Positions 31,540 to 43,984 of a stretch of 64,000 nucleotides of DNA are shown here, in pieces. Every line of letters starts with the position of its first letter. Within the stretch, counting starts at the first letter, position 1. This stretch comes from Porphyra umbilicalis. Lineage: Eukaryota > Rhodophyta > Bangiophyceae > Bangiales > Bangiaceae. The stretch covers positions 124,001-188,000 of the forward strand of contig KV918853.1 of the NCBI GenBank assembly GCA_002049455.2, in the 5' to 3' direction. Both the position numbers and the translations under genes were made by a program. The notes beneath the pieces were generated by a model, which was not told the DNA's origin, did no database searches, and saw only the letters and a list, made by a program, of their open reading frames with translations.

Positions 31540-32929
31540 ATGGTGATGGAGGCGCGCGTACCCCCCCCCCTCTCTCCCCGCCGGTGGTCACCGACGCGGC
31601 CGCCGCCGAGTTCCTCCTTGCCGCCTTTGCGGCGACCGTTCATTGCACCCGCGCCGCGTCGCTGCTGCACCCGCCGCCGGCGGCAGCTTACTTTTCGGCT
31701 GCGGGCGAGGCGGACATCCCCGCCCTGCGCGCCGCGCTGGCGCGTATCCCGCCCGTGGCAGCGTGGCCGACCGACGGCTCCCTGCCGCCGCTGCCGCCGG
31801 CCGAGACGGCGCTGCTGACAGCCGTGCTGTTTGTGGGTGCGCCGCCGCCGCCGCGGCCGCCGTGCGGCGCTGCCGGTGGGGCGACCGCCGACGGCGGCGG
31901 CGGGGGCGGTGGAAGTGGCAGGTGCGGTGATGGTTGCGGTGGCGGTGGCGGCGGCGGGGTGCCCTGGAGGATGCGCCTCACGTCGGCGCCGCCGCCGCCG
32001 TTGGCGTCGCCGCACGAGGCACCCCGACGGTGGCGGCCGCCGTCGCCCCTCTGCGTCGCGCGCTTCCGCGTCCCCCCCCCACCGGTCGGCGACACCCCCG
32101 CGTCCGCGGCGGCCGCCCGCTACGACGCCCTGTCGGTAGCCGCCGGCGTGGTGGCGGCGTACCACGGCTCGGCGGGGGAGCACTGGCTGCCCATCCTCCG
32201 CGCCGGCGGCCTTGTGGCGCCCGCGTCGGCGCGCCGGCGCAGTGACGGCGACGGCTCGTTGGTGCACGGGGACGTGTACGGGCACGGCGTCTACTTGGCG
32301 ACGGAGCGGGGGGTGGCGGCGGCGTTTGCGCCCCTGTCGGGAAGCGCCGTGCACGATGGCGGCGGCGGCGGTGGCGGCGGCGGCAGCGGCGGAGTAGGGG
32401 GGGGGGGGGGGGGGGGGGCGCCAGCGGGCGCTACCGCCGCTTCGCGGCCGTTGCGACGGTGGACGTGGTGCGCGGCCAGCCGGGCGTGCGGTGTGCGCGC
32501 GACGCGGCGGCGGCTGGGGTGGCGGCCGCGCCTGCTGTCGGTGCTGCCGCCGGGGCTCCGCATGCCGACTCCCGTGGCTGGTCGGTCGACGTTGCGCTGC
32601 CGCCGGGCTACCTGGTCGTGGCCGACCCGGGGCTCCTCCGCCTGCGGGAGTTGACGGTCACGTACGAGGCCGCGCCGCCGCCGCCGCGGATACCCAGCGC
32701 CACCGCCGCGGCGGGTGGTGGGCGCTCGCCCCTGGCGGCGGCCGTGTGCCGCGCGGGCGACCACGTGGCCGCCATTGCCCGCGAGCGGCCACTGTTGACC
32801 ATTGCCCTGGCGTACGGGCTGCTGCTGGTGTACGCCGGCACCCCGCCGGGGGGCAGCGCCTCGTCGTTTGTGGCGGCGCGGCTTGCGCTGTGGGACCTGT
32901 GGTCCCGCCTGCCACTGCGTCGGCCATGA
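31540..32929 (+). CDS. PARP16-like mono-ADP-ribosyltransferase, tail-anchored (frame broken at homopolymers)
   Basis: Proposed start ATG 31540 or 31546 (MVMEARV). The N-terminal helical part has LLAAFAATVHCTRAASLLHPP, as in PARP16. The catalytic core has YHGSAGEHWLPILRAGGL (NAD-binding His, near 32163) and VYGHGVYLATE (second triad residue, Tyr). In the last frame FAAVATVDVV, GYLVVADPGLLRLRELTVTYE (third triad Tyr) and one hydrophobic tail segment (LLTIALAYGLLLVYAG) complete the H-Y-Y, tail-anchored design of PARP16, an ER-membrane enzyme that mono-ADP-ribosylates proteins. Three frames are needed: breaks fall on the C10 run (31561-31570) and the G22 run (32397-32418). Each fits if the run is one base short, so the gene may well be intact. 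Confidence 0.82.
32397..32418 (+). repeat. 22-G homopolymer inside the PARP16-like gene
   Basis: A Gly-rich linker (VGG...) is read upstream. The catalytic C-terminal part continues in another frame right after it (GRYRRFAAVATVDVV). Run length is the likely cause of the frame break. Confidence 0.85.
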
Positions 32930-35900
32930 AGCTGCGCGGTTCTCGTTGCGGATGCAGATGCACGCGTGCCGCGTGGGTGGGTCTGCTGGACGAGTGGAGG
33001 GCAAGCAATCGTCGCTTGGCCTCGCCTTGGGGTCATCGGAGCTGTGTGGCTTGCCATTAGTCACGCCCAGTTAGGTGGCGCATAGAGCTCCCCACTTTTC
33101 ACCTAGTCTACGAAAACGGTCGAGCACAGTGGAGAAAGATGAGTGGCTGTGGTGGAAACCAGGGGTTCCGAAGTGTACCAAAAAAGTGCGTATGCGCGCG
33201 TAAATTGTAGTGCGTATCATAGATACTCAGACGCCCAAGACATCGACCGAGTGGCGATTTTGCGCCACCCAGTATTCCTGGTCAAAATATTTGCGCAGCA
33301 CGCTCGGAAGGGACAACCAAATGCCTACCAACTCGCCACTGTCAGTCCAGACCAACAAGCTCTCTCGCGTGGCCAACACATGGCGCAGCTGTGCACATAG
33401 ATCTCGTGTGGTCGCCGCTTGGCACACGCCCAGCTAGCAGTGGGTGGTTTGTCGCACAGGCAAATGACGTCCTCTGGTTGGCTACGGTGACGAATTTACC
33501 TCGTTCATTGGCCGAAGTAGCTGATGTCAGGACATTTCCGCGCCGAGTGGCTCTATGGGGCGGGCTTTCAAAGATTTCACAATTCACCCTTGCTGAAGAC
33601 CGGTTTTCGGGGGCCGCCTCGAGACGTGGCATATTGTCATGTCAACAACAGTCATGGAAGTTTCATGCGGCAACTATTGCTGTCTTCCCAATTTTGGCCG
33701 ATGTGGTCGAAGTCAAGACAGGGTCTCGGTCAACTGCCCATTGGTCGAACGACTTTATCCGGCTGAATGGATGGCTGAGAAACTGTTTCGCACAGTTGAT
33801 CACCCCTCTTGACATCGACGGCATCGGCCAAAATTGGGAAGACAGCAATACCTGTCCTCAGACATGGGATCGGATGGCTCGCCGCCCAAACAGACGAGTC
33901 TTGGACACTACGGCACAGCCGTGTCGTAGCCAGGTCGCCGCTCCTCTCGTATTTTTCTCCTTCTCCTCGTTTCTATGGTACCCGCAGGCACACCCCCCCC
34001 CGGCATCTTCCCAACTACCCCCCTGCACATGCGACACGTACACTCGCCTGCAACAATATCAAGCACCATTGCGCGGCCGCCTCCGTCGCCGCCGGCGGCC
34101 CCACCGTCCCCCGCCTTCCCGTCGCACACCCCTCGCCCGACGTGCCCCTCAACCCCTCGTGGGCGCGGGCGCGTTTACATTCCTGGACGTGCCTCCCATC
34201 CCTGTCTTGTGCGTCCCTGCCGCCTCTGATGTACGGGGCATTTGCTCGCATCTCCCCCTCCCCTGCTGCGGAGATGGCCACGGCGGTCCTACCAAGGGGT
34301 GCCGCGCCGTGACCCCGACCTGGAGTACGAGTGAGAAAAATCTCGGGGAAAAATACGATACGGAAGGGGGCGGCCAGACTTGTGCCTCTCGTGCGTGCAG
34401 CCGATAGGCACGCCAGTCGTATTGAAATAATGCGATCAGTATGTTGACGTACCGCTCTGTAAAAGTGGATGTTGCCAGATTCCATCGATTGGAGTCTGGT
34501 GAAGAGAACCGAGCCGGGAAGCGCGGCAGGAAGTTGATCGACCTTGATCCGAGGATCATAGACAGACAGTGTCGAAAGCAATTGCGACGCCGTCGTCCGC
34601 CGTGGACACAGAGGCCTTCCCAATCGCGGGGGGTCGCACCCCCTCTCATAGTGTGCCAGAGTGTGGGGTCGCTCCGCGACCCCACGCCCCATTCACATTT
34701 CGCCACGTCGCAGTTTTTTATCTCGTAGACGGCTGTAATGCCGAAAGCCGTATGCGACGGCTTAACTGGGCGTGGGCACAGCACAAAGAAGGCATCGCGG
34801 CGGTTCAACGCAGTCCTTGCATGCGCGGAAAGAACACAGGAACTGATGGGTAGGAAAAGTGACCCCCACTGCAAAGCAGTGAATATCAACGAAAAAAGGG
34901 GCTTCTTCACATACTTCGGGGGGTTCACTTTGGTTGTGACGCTCTGCTGACGCTTACGCATCACGATCACGAGACATCGCTTATAACGCTTACTGAAACA
35001 CACAACAATAGAAATATATATTTTTCGCGTCGCTATTGGGTCTCCGGGGCTCGGAACGCCAAGGCAGTCAGATTGGCCAGGCGGCGTTACGCATCACTAA
35101 GTGAAAACGCATACGTTTGGGAAGCCCTGGTGGAAACTCGGAGAAAGCTGGGTGTAGGAGACGAAAATTGTATCGCGATACATTTTTGTATCGCACTCGC
35201 AGGCCATCCCAGAGGGGTAGCGACAACTTCGCGGCTCCACCCCCCTGAACGCAGCTCTGAGGCGAGTCAAATCGAGCGCTTTTTTAATGCCGTCAATTAA
35301 TATGAAGAAAGCGCCCTCAGAGACACCCACTCCCTGAGATGCATCCTTGTGACCTCTTCTCACAGGGTCTGGCTTTGTTTTCTATTTCTACATGCTTATC
35401 TCGCTGTTGTAGGACCGTATCGGAGCGTCCTAAGAATCGGCCTCTATGGCCCTGTGAGTGCGGATCACCCCCCCTGGCGATGCATCTGAGTGGGGTTCTG
35501 CAAGATGACAGTTTCGCTCAAGTTTGGCAGTTTGTGAAAGCGCCTCACGTGGTTTTCGGCGGCAATCCTAGCCCAGCTGCGCAGGTATTCATGAAAATTC
35601 TGGCAGCATGAACAGGAGCCAATAGATGAGGAGAATTTGTTTCTTACCCAATGAATGGTCTTATTTGCTCTATGCTTCGATTCACAGTGTAGTCACTCGG
35701 CGTGGAGTATTTACACATGAACGGTTTTCTGGCTCTCTGCCAAGAAGCGCTCCTGACAGACGTTGGTTTTGGGGACGGCACGGCACACGACGGCACCGCC
35801 GTTGGCGGCGCGCTCAGGGCGAAGCGGTACGGAAGGCGGCACACGTACGAGATAAAGAAGCAAGAGGATAGCACAAAGCCCGAGGCCGGACAGTCGCGAT

Positions 35901-37978
35901 AGGGGCACCGAGGAGTCGACTGATGAACATCGCCAGACTCACCCCCCACACAGCATGATGCCATAAGAAAGGGAGAGAACACGCGTCACACCCAACTCAA
36001 CAGTGGCAGCGGTAGTGGCAGCACAGGACTCCCGGCCACCCGCTTCTTGTCTGTGCGAATCCACTTCATCACGAGGTGGCGTTGGTTGGCCTGAAAAATC
36101 AGTCGCTGGGAGGCCGTCCGCGTCACCTCAGACAGGGACATCGCCAGCCGCTCCCGCAGGCACTGGGTTGGAGAGCATGCTCATGCAGAGCACGATACGG
36201 GCCGACCACAGCCCGCCGCCCGCCGCCTGCTTGGGTCGCGCTGGTCGGCTCCCACCAGAACAGATTGGTCGTAGCCAGCCGTCGCCCGACCGAGGGTGCA
36301 ACTGACCAGCGTACCTCCCCATGCCTTGATGCTTTTTTGAATATCTGAGGCAGGCCTCAGTTTGATTACGACGCATTTTGTCCGTATTTATGAAGTTGCC
36401 ACGTGTGGAACACTCAATATGCAAGAGGACTGTGTAACTGTAGTGACGTCATACTTCGGGATTCACGAGGCAACCTCCTTCACTTTTTGACTGTGCTCCA
36501 GGCCGCTCGCCGGGGGCAGAAAGGAGCGCAATAGTCAGCCCACCTGCCCGCCCGTGAGGCACAGGCTGCCGATTGGTGGTCGTAAAGGGTTCGACAGCCG
36601 CCCCGACGGGCGGCGCTGGCCCCCGACAGCCGCCGCGGCGGTGGCGCCCCCCCCCCCGCCGCCCTCACGACAACAACCCATATGGTGTTGGTGCCGCTGC
36701 CGGCAGCCAGGCGTGCAGGGTGGTCGGTGTGTCGCGCGCGCCGCCTGCCGCCGCCGTGTCCAAAACATGCACGTCGCGGTATCCTCGCTGTTAGAGCAGT
36801 CCTAACAACGTGGATTATCGTAAAAATATGGACCACGTGTCCCCACGTGTCTAACGTGGCACCATATGCGGAAACCAGCCCCACCGACAAGGTTCCGTAT
36901 GCAGAATTTTCCGCAAACGCGCCAGAAACGATTTACAGCGGACATATCAGTCCAACCGGCGAACCCGCGGTTGAGTTCGGAAGCAGTCGGGAATCACAGG
37001 TGGGCTTCCGCATAGAAGCCAGATATGTGGAAGCCAGAGGCCGATTACCGACTGTTCCGAACTGGGCCGGCCTGTTTTAGACGAAATGGAGCGCTGTCAG
37101 TGGCTCAGGAGGGCGCAGAGACGATCGTGAAGGTCACCACGTGTGGCGTTGTTGATCGCACCGTCTGTGTTTGGCGCTGGGCCGTCGGCGGCCCCGGGTG
37201 ATTTGTGCCCCATCACGCGACCGGCCCCGGTCAAACATTAGCCAACCTAAAACTAGTCATCGTGTGACATCGCAGGCGAGCGGCGTACGTTTCGCTGCCG
37301 AGCATCAATCTCTGCGACCAATTTGTGGGACGTAGGGGCCGGAACAGGAGCTCTCACTTCAGACCACCATCTGACACAGCCTCGCTCGAGGCCACAGAAT
37401 GAGCCAGAGAAACACCAGCAGGACCACTTCTGCAAGCGCCCCGCATGCTGTCAACTGACGAGATTTGCATGCAGTGCATGACGGCCCCGCGGAGGCCGGT
37501 TGCTCCCAAAGAGTCGCCACGTGATGCCGTGCGGCTGGCGGACCTGTTTCTCCGTGTAGTGACGGCCGGCCTCTGGATGGCCGATCGGGCCGAGAGCCTC
37601 GATACCTGGCCACCGGACACCATTTCGGCGTGAGGGGGCGCACGAGGGGGTGCCCCTCGCTCTACCCCTCTAAAAAGGCCTGTTTTTCCAGGTGGAGGGC
37701 GGGAGGCGCTGGCGGCCCCCCGATCAGAGAGTCCAAATCGCGAAGGTGACAGCAGGGGCGCCACAGGGGTTACATTAGGGGCGCCAGTGGTGCGGGTCGC
37801 CTGGTCCCGGTATATACACCACCGGCTCGCGCGGCCAGCGCAGCGCGCACGGCTCGACGCACGCCGGCGTCGCGTGGTCGACGACACGCTGCCGTCGTGG
37901 GCGCCATCATCTTCCTGCTCTATTTTCTCCGTCGTATTCCCGCTCTGCTTTTTCCGGCGTGTGCTAGGCCCGGGGATC
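32930..37978. other. 5-kb intergenic stretch, no convincing gene; inverted repeats
   Basis: No frame with recognisable domains. Base composition is lower in GC than the genes around it. It contains an inverted repeat pair at 33677-33724/33803-33851, a GTGGGGTCGC hairpin at 34663-34685, and a possible Harbinger-type end (TTA then GAGCAGTCCTAAC) near 36791 without a partner found. It is probably transposon debris and regulatory sequence. Confidence 0.45.
33677..33851. repeat. Inverted repeat, about 48-bp arms, about 80-bp spacer
   Basis: The left arm includes ATTGCTGTCTTCCCAATTTT and the right arm AAAATTGGGAAGACAGCAAT. The arms extend to about 48 bp with a handful of mismatches. It is a likely MITE or foldback remnant. 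Confidence 0.8.
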
Positions 37979-39450
37979 ATGGACGACGATGTAGCTGATG
38001 ATGATCTGCAGGTGGCCATCGTTCTTGGGGCCCGATCCAACCTCTCCACGCGCCGTACGCTTCTATCTGTACGTGAAGGACGCGTGCGCAAGCGTGTTGG
38101 AGGCTCCCGTCCAGGCCATCGCCCCAACCGGCCTCGCGATTTTGACCTAGGTGCGCACGCCATTTTGAGAGATTTGTTCGGTGTGGACGGGGAGCCGCCG
38201 GTCCACGGAGAAGACCCGTTTGAGGAGCGTTTCCGCCTGCCACGGCCGGTGTTCAACCGGCTGTTCCGATCTATTTGCAACGAGCCCGCGTGGAGGCAAA
38301 CCATCAACGCGACCGGTCGCCCGCAGGCCCATGCCATCCAGAAGGTGGCTGCCGCACTGAGGGTTTTTGGGTATGGAGAGCCCTTTGACCGCGCTGACGA
38401 GTACTGTCGCCTTTCCCGCTGCACCACTGATCTGTACACCCGCCGCCTGACGCACTTCATCATTGACAAGTGGTCATTGACGTACCTGCGGCGTCCCAAT
38501 GCCGAGGAGCTCGAGCACATCCTCACGCGCAACGCGGCCCGCGGCCTGCCGGGCTGCATGGGGCTCTATCGACTGTACCCACTGGACGTGGGCCAAGTGC
38601 CCAAAGGCCCTCGCCGGGCAGTACAAGGACCGCAACGGTAAGATCTCCGTAGTGATTGAGACCGTGTGTGACGAGGACCTGTACATCTGGCACTTGTTTG
38701 TGGGGTGTCCGGGCGCCTACAGCGACAAGAACGTGCTAGCCGCGTCGCCACTGATGCTAGACGTCAACGATGGAACGTGGCCACCGATGATCTACAAGTA
38801 CACACTGAACGGCCGCTCTCGTCGATTGCTTTTCTACGCGACCGACCAAGGCTACCCCCGATACGCTATCTTTGCTCAGCCCTACTCTAAGCCCGACACG
38901 CGTCGTCAACTGGTGTACAACCACCTGCAGGAGGCGGTGCGCAAGAATGAGGAGCGCCTGTAAGCGGTGTGGTGGTCGCGATAGTTCATCACCAAGTACC
39001 CGGCGCGCTGCATGACGCTGCCGCGCCTCATCAACACGGCCAAAGCCGTGGCTATCCTCCACAACGTGGCCGTGGAGCACCAGCGTCACGGCTATATTGC
39101 ATCGACGCGAGTGGCGGCGCCGGCGGCGGTATGCGGCGCGGGGAGCGGACGTCACGACGGTGACGACCAAGGCCCCAGTGGAGATGGGACGGTCTTTGTC
39201 AAGGACGATGGGCCAACCTATGGCGGCGTATGGGGCGCGTCTGCGCCTCTATCTGATGGGCAAGTCAATGGCGGACGTGGCTGTGACGGCGCGCCTGTTG
39301 AGACGGCGAGGTACATGCGTATGGCTGAGACCGAGACCAAGGACACGCACGAGCACTTCTCCTTGATCACTGGCTTGGCGGAGCACGTGTGGAACGAACG
39401 TGGCACGCGTCTAGCTCACTACTTCACTGGCGACTGTGCACCGCGCCGCC
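37979..39450 (+). pseudogene. PIF/Harbinger transposase (plant-transposon type), copy 2
   Basis: ATG at 37979. The N-terminal part has DPFEERFRLPRPVFNRLF, as in this family. An extra C near 38563 shifts the frame just before the catalytic segment GSIDCTHWTWAKCPKAL (first Asp). Then come IWHLFVGCPGAYSDKNVL (second Asp), YATDQGYPRYAIFA and EAVRKNEERL (Glu). After ERL the frame breaks again, and the family C-terminus (KYPARCMTLPRLINTAKAVAILHNV, then DTHEHFSLITGLAEHVW) follows at about 39000-39400. All three acidic residues are present, but at least two frame breaks make it inactive. It faces a convergent RGG-rich ORF 120 bp away. Confidence 0.85.
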
Positions 39451-39569
39451 AAAGATGCGAGACTTGCTCCCACAACAGGAACGCTTCGTTTTTTTGCGCA
39501 CATACTCAAACGGTCCATGATGCAAGTTGTAGGTCCGTGTCCTCGGCCGAGGTACGAACGGCCGTCCGG

Positions 39570-41244
39570 CTAGGGCTCCTCCTCGTCGGCCTCTTCGCTG
39601 CTCGATGCACTGCCGTCGTTCCAGTCGTCCCAGTCCATATTGTCCAGGATGCGCGAGTCCACGTCGAAGCCGGCGGCGCCGGCCATCTCCTCAAAGCGGC
39701 GCCGCTTGGTTGCCTGCGCGGCACGGCCGCGGGTGAGTTTCACACGACGCTAAGGCGGTAGCGGGGGGCGGGCAGCCGAGACGTTGGCGATGTCGCTCAC
39801 ACGCCGCGGGTCTTGGCCGACAGATACCTCCCCGCCTTGGTCCTTTTCCTCGTCACAGCCATTGCCATGGGTGGCGTCCCCGTCCCCAGTGTCGTTAGCG
39901 TCGCCGGTGCTCAAAGGTTGCGAGGAAATCAGCTCCGCGGCCGCGCGTGCGGCCTCAATAGTTGTCGCCGGGGCTGGCGCCGTCGGTGAAGGCGGCGGGG
40001 ATGTGGTGCGGCTCGCAGCGCGCGTACGCTCTAGGCGAGGAGGGGGGAGCGCGTCCGCCAAGTCTTTATCACTGTCTGGGACCATCCCCTCCTCCTCGTC
40101 ATCCGATGAGGCTCGTCCGCTGTTGCGTCCTCCATGCCCAAAACGATCTCCACGGCCGCGACCGCGGTCGCGATGACGGCCACCTCGGCCACCACGAGCG
40201 TCTACCGCAGCGCACCGGCCGCTGCCGCGTCCGGCTCCGCGCTCACCACCAACAAAGCCCCCGCGCCCTCGGCCACGCCCACAGCGGTTATCTCTTGCGT
40301 TGGCCTCCTTGCAGTCGCTCTTGGTCTGGGTCTTGCACTTGGCGGAGGTCCCGAACGCGGTCTTTTCCTTGCGCTTGACCTTTATGTCGCACAGGGGCGA
40401 TGTTTTCACTGCCACGGCCGAGCACGAGACGGCCGGAAAAGCGCTGGAGTCGGCGGCGCGGGGGAAGCGGTCCCAACTGCTGCGGCCCCTACCACTCGGG
40501 CGGCTGCGGCTCGTTCGCGTCGATCCAGCGCAGGCCGCGAACACCGTCAGCGACTGGCCACGTCGATACTCGCACCCAGCGCGGTGGCACCTTTGCCTCT
40601 GCGGCCGCGCGCTTGGCGGACTTGACGCGCACGTACGCCTCCCACTTGACGTGATGAACCCACCCAATGTCGTCCGGGGGCGTCTTGACAATGGGCGGTG
40701 CCGCCCAAGGGCGCAGAAACCACGGAGGACAGTGAGGGAGGTCCGGCCCGACCGTGAAGGCGAGGCGGCACAAGTAGCAAAAGCGGCGATGAGTACGCCG
40801 CTCCGCCGTGCGACTTAATTAGCCGCCCGAGCTGCAAACCCAGCGACACCCCCAGCCTGGATGAGACGAAAGCCGACGCGCCCACGGGCACGGGCACCCC
40901 TCAGGGCAGATGGAGACGTTTGAGCTGACGCTCTGCGCGCGCTTGCACTCAGTGCAAATACTCCTCAGGCCGCGCTGCAGCTTGGCCTTGGTGATGCCAC
41001 GAGCCGGGCGCCCATGGCCTGGCCGCGGCTTGTAGGCGAGAGCGTCCTTGTCAGCAGGCTTAGTCGGCCCTGCACGAGAGCCCGAGCCCGAGCCCAATGG
41101 CTCCGACACGGAGGGCACAGAGAAGGCGGGGGCCGCAGGCGGGAAGTTGTCGCTGGGTGAGGGGCCGGAGAGGGGTGCCAAGGCGGCTCGGGGGGTGGAA
41201 GACGAGTCTGCTGTCGCAGCCGACCCAGAAGGCGAGTCCGGCAT
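39570..41244 (-). pseudogene. Unknown Cys/RGG-rich protein, broken; convergent to transposase copy 2
   Basis: ATG at 41244 (MPDSPSGSAA). A Ser/Pro-rich start is followed by a Cys cluster CTECKRAQ...CPEGCPCP. A different frame continues with FTVGPDLPHCPPWFLRPW and VHHVKWEAYVRVK (about 40500-40770). A third frame has CDIKVKRKEKTAFGTSAKCK, an RGG/GRG stretch and an acidic patch (SSDDEEEG). That frame passes TAG 39750-39752 and ends with RRRFEEMAGAAGFDVD and an acidic tail at TAG 39570. The frame changes could be introns or damage. The RGG stretch suggests RNA or DNA binding. It may be the second protein of the Harbinger element, since those elements usually encode two proteins. Confidence 0.45.
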
Positions 41245-41598
41245 GGTGGTGCCGTAGCGCAGCACAACGTGGTACCATGAGGAAAAGCAACACAAAGTGT
41301 AGTGCACCGACGGGCGCAGAGATCGCGTGCTGTCCGACACCAGAGGCAAAAAAATTCGGTGGTGGAGAGGCCGTGCGCAAACACGTCGGTGGAGAGCCGC
41401 CGTTGACAGTGCCTCCTCGCAAACGCAAAAAGAGTCAAGGCGTCAGATGTGGGCACGCCGTGCAGTGGTCAACGTGAGCACAGGGTGTGTGCGCGTGTTT
41501 GCAGGGACGGGACGGTGCGTGCGGCGGCCACAACGCAAGCTGAACGAGTCAACAGGGATGCGCGATCTCTCCCACGCTCTTTGCGTCGGCAAGCGGAA

Positions 41599-41670
41599 GG
41601 GGCGCGCCTGGCTAACAGGGCGCGCATGGCCAACGGGGCGCGGATGGCTAACGGGGCGCGGATGGCCCAG
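41599..41670. repeat. 18-bp tandem repeat, four copies
   Basis: Units of GGGGCGCGGATGGCTAAC type start at 41599, 41617, 41635 and 41653. The region around it (41350-43680) has no gene that I recognise. Confidence 0.85.
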
Positions 41671-43684
41671 GGGCGCACACAGAGCCTAGCCTGGCTGGCA
41701 CCGCCCCCCCTCCCACGTTACCGTTGAAATACTGGCCAGGAGCGCTCTCGATGACGAGATTTTACAGGTGGCCCAGAAGCAGGAACTCAAGGTCGGGCCA
41801 ACACAAGGCCCATGAGGGGCATAAACTCATATTGTGAAGACACTGGCGAAGCTCCTCCTGGGGGTTGTGACGGCGTTGTCGAGTGTCAGCCGTCTGGAGA
41901 CCCGTCGTCCAACCAATCGTATATCGAAAAAAGATGGAATGAGACGCTCGCTGGCGCGCCAGGAGTGTCCCGGGGTGCAGCCCTGCGCATGCGCCACCTG
42001 TCGGACGATTGCAGGCCCGAAAGTGAAGCCACAATCTCCACATGCTTCCGCTTCTACCCCACCCAGCTCCTCCCGCGTGTTCCAACGTATTGCGTGCGAG
42101 GACGCCCAACAGAGAGGCACTCCTGTCTTTGGCTCACGCACACCACTACCGGGCTGAAGTGATCATGGCCAATCAGCCGTGGTGTTGGAAGAGGAGCGCC
42201 ACGCCTCTCGCCGCGCCTCGTTCTCGACGACATATTCTGAACCCGAGCTGGGCCACGACATGAGGCTTCGCCCCAGAGAAACGACGGACGATTCGTGGAG
42301 TCTTACAGTTTGAAACACCACCTGGCCTGGCCGAGGTGCTCTCATGACGCATCGTAGTGACGTGGCTGTCGCTCCGGCGGTGGGACGACAGCCAAGATAC
42401 GAAAATCACGTTGTCCACTGCATTGTCGTCCAATGGGCATGGACAAGTATACGTGTCCGTGCCAGGCGCTGCTCGTAACAAAATTCCCGCTCTCGGGCGT
42501 GCCCACAGCACTGCGCACCATTTCCATGTGTCGCCATGGCGGCGCACCGCAGTGGAATCTTGTGCGATGCGTCATCAGGCCTTGCACGAGACCTGTTCTC
42601 TAATAGATGCGCTTCGCGACTCCACAGGGAGATAGGTGATGCAGATCACATGACGTTGTGTATTGATTGGTTAAATATAAGATTGCATCTGGGGACTACT
42701 TCCCACTGTAATCCGGTCTCTTGCAATCTTGGTTGACGTGACGAGCAACACGCGCTCAGAGCCATCCGTCGACTTTGCTACTTGGTGTTCCGCTGTCTTT
42801 CTCCGCGAGGCACTCAGAGCGTCACGGCCGCGCCGAAAGCTGCTGTAGGGGCGTGCTAGAGCGAGGCGTCAGTGTCGTCATGCACTCCTACCTACGTACT
42901 CAGGAATGCTTCTGCATTATCGGGGCCGCCTTCGATGGTTGCCCGGTGAAGACCCTGGTAGGCGATTAGGGCTGATAGAGAGCCTTGGGCCTGACAGCAG
43001 GGATACAGTTGGAAAAAGGCGGTGACAGGCGCCGGCCCGCCCCCCTCAGGTGCGTCATACCTGCTTTCACACTACAAACGCAGCGCGAGGGAGGAAGCCG
43101 TGCGCCGCTAGTTAAGGAAATGAAAATACAGAGCCCTCTCCCCTCTGTGTACCTTGTCGTCGTGCTTGCTATCTGCGTCCCCCTTTCAACCCCTGTGTAT
43201 AGTTCATACGGGACACAGTGGGACTGAAAAACATTCCTTGAATATGGTGCATACGGGTCACAGTGGGACAGAATAACATCGAGAGGCGCAGACTACTCCT
43301 CGGAGCAGCGGCGTTGCCACAACACCACAACGACACATCCCACACAAGCATTCAATCTAAGAAAAACATACACGACAGAGCGCGTGGAGCCTGTACGGGC
43401 CCTCCCCCTCATACCCCACCAACCTGCTCATCGTCAGAACGTCAATGCAAAGAAACAAAGCGAGAAAGAAGGCGGCCTGGCATGGGCCCTTGTGGCCGGA
43501 CCCGGCGAGGTCCACCTTCTCTCCTGTGTCAGACTGACACATCCATGAAGACATCCTCCGGTGCCGCGAGTCCCTCAGCCCTACACACCCTCCCCCTCGT
43601 CACGCACCTTGTCCTCTTCTGGCTTGCCCGCACTCTCGGCCTTGCTCAGGGCCGGATTGAACACGGCACAGTTGCCAGGCAGAT
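41671..43684. other. Intergenic, no gene seen
   Basis: Short frames only. A 45-bp spaced direct repeat (CATACGGG and CACAGTGGGAC) lies at about 43206-43272. Confidence 0.4.
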
Positions 43685-43984
43685 TCACGCCGACAACGAC
43701 AACGCATCGTCAACATCACCGTCAGCGGCCGCTACGGCCGCTGCGCGTGATGCCGTGCCGGCCTTGTGCGCATGGCCGACCGGGACGGAGGCGGCCTGCC
43801 ACTCAGTCGTGCGTGAAACCGAGCATAGATTGCACAAACAAGGTGTGGCCTTGCGCGTCGAGGCCACCGCCGTAGATGGTATAACACCCTCTGCCTGGCC
43901 ACTGATGGTGTCTAAAGCCGTGTTGCACGCCGCGGCCTAGCGGAGCGCGGCCCGGTAGGTCTTGGCCGCCCGCCACAGGTGCTT

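Noticed and set aside
36791-36830. Second Tourist-type element starting TTA GAGCAGTCCTAAC
   Set aside because: No matching right end with GGACTGCTC next to TTA or TAA was found within a plausible distance.
43545-43940. Plus-strand 131-codon ORF starting MKTSSGAASP
   Set aside because: It overlaps the read-on minus frame of ASDEA ORF 1, which looks more protein-like; no motif on the plus strand.
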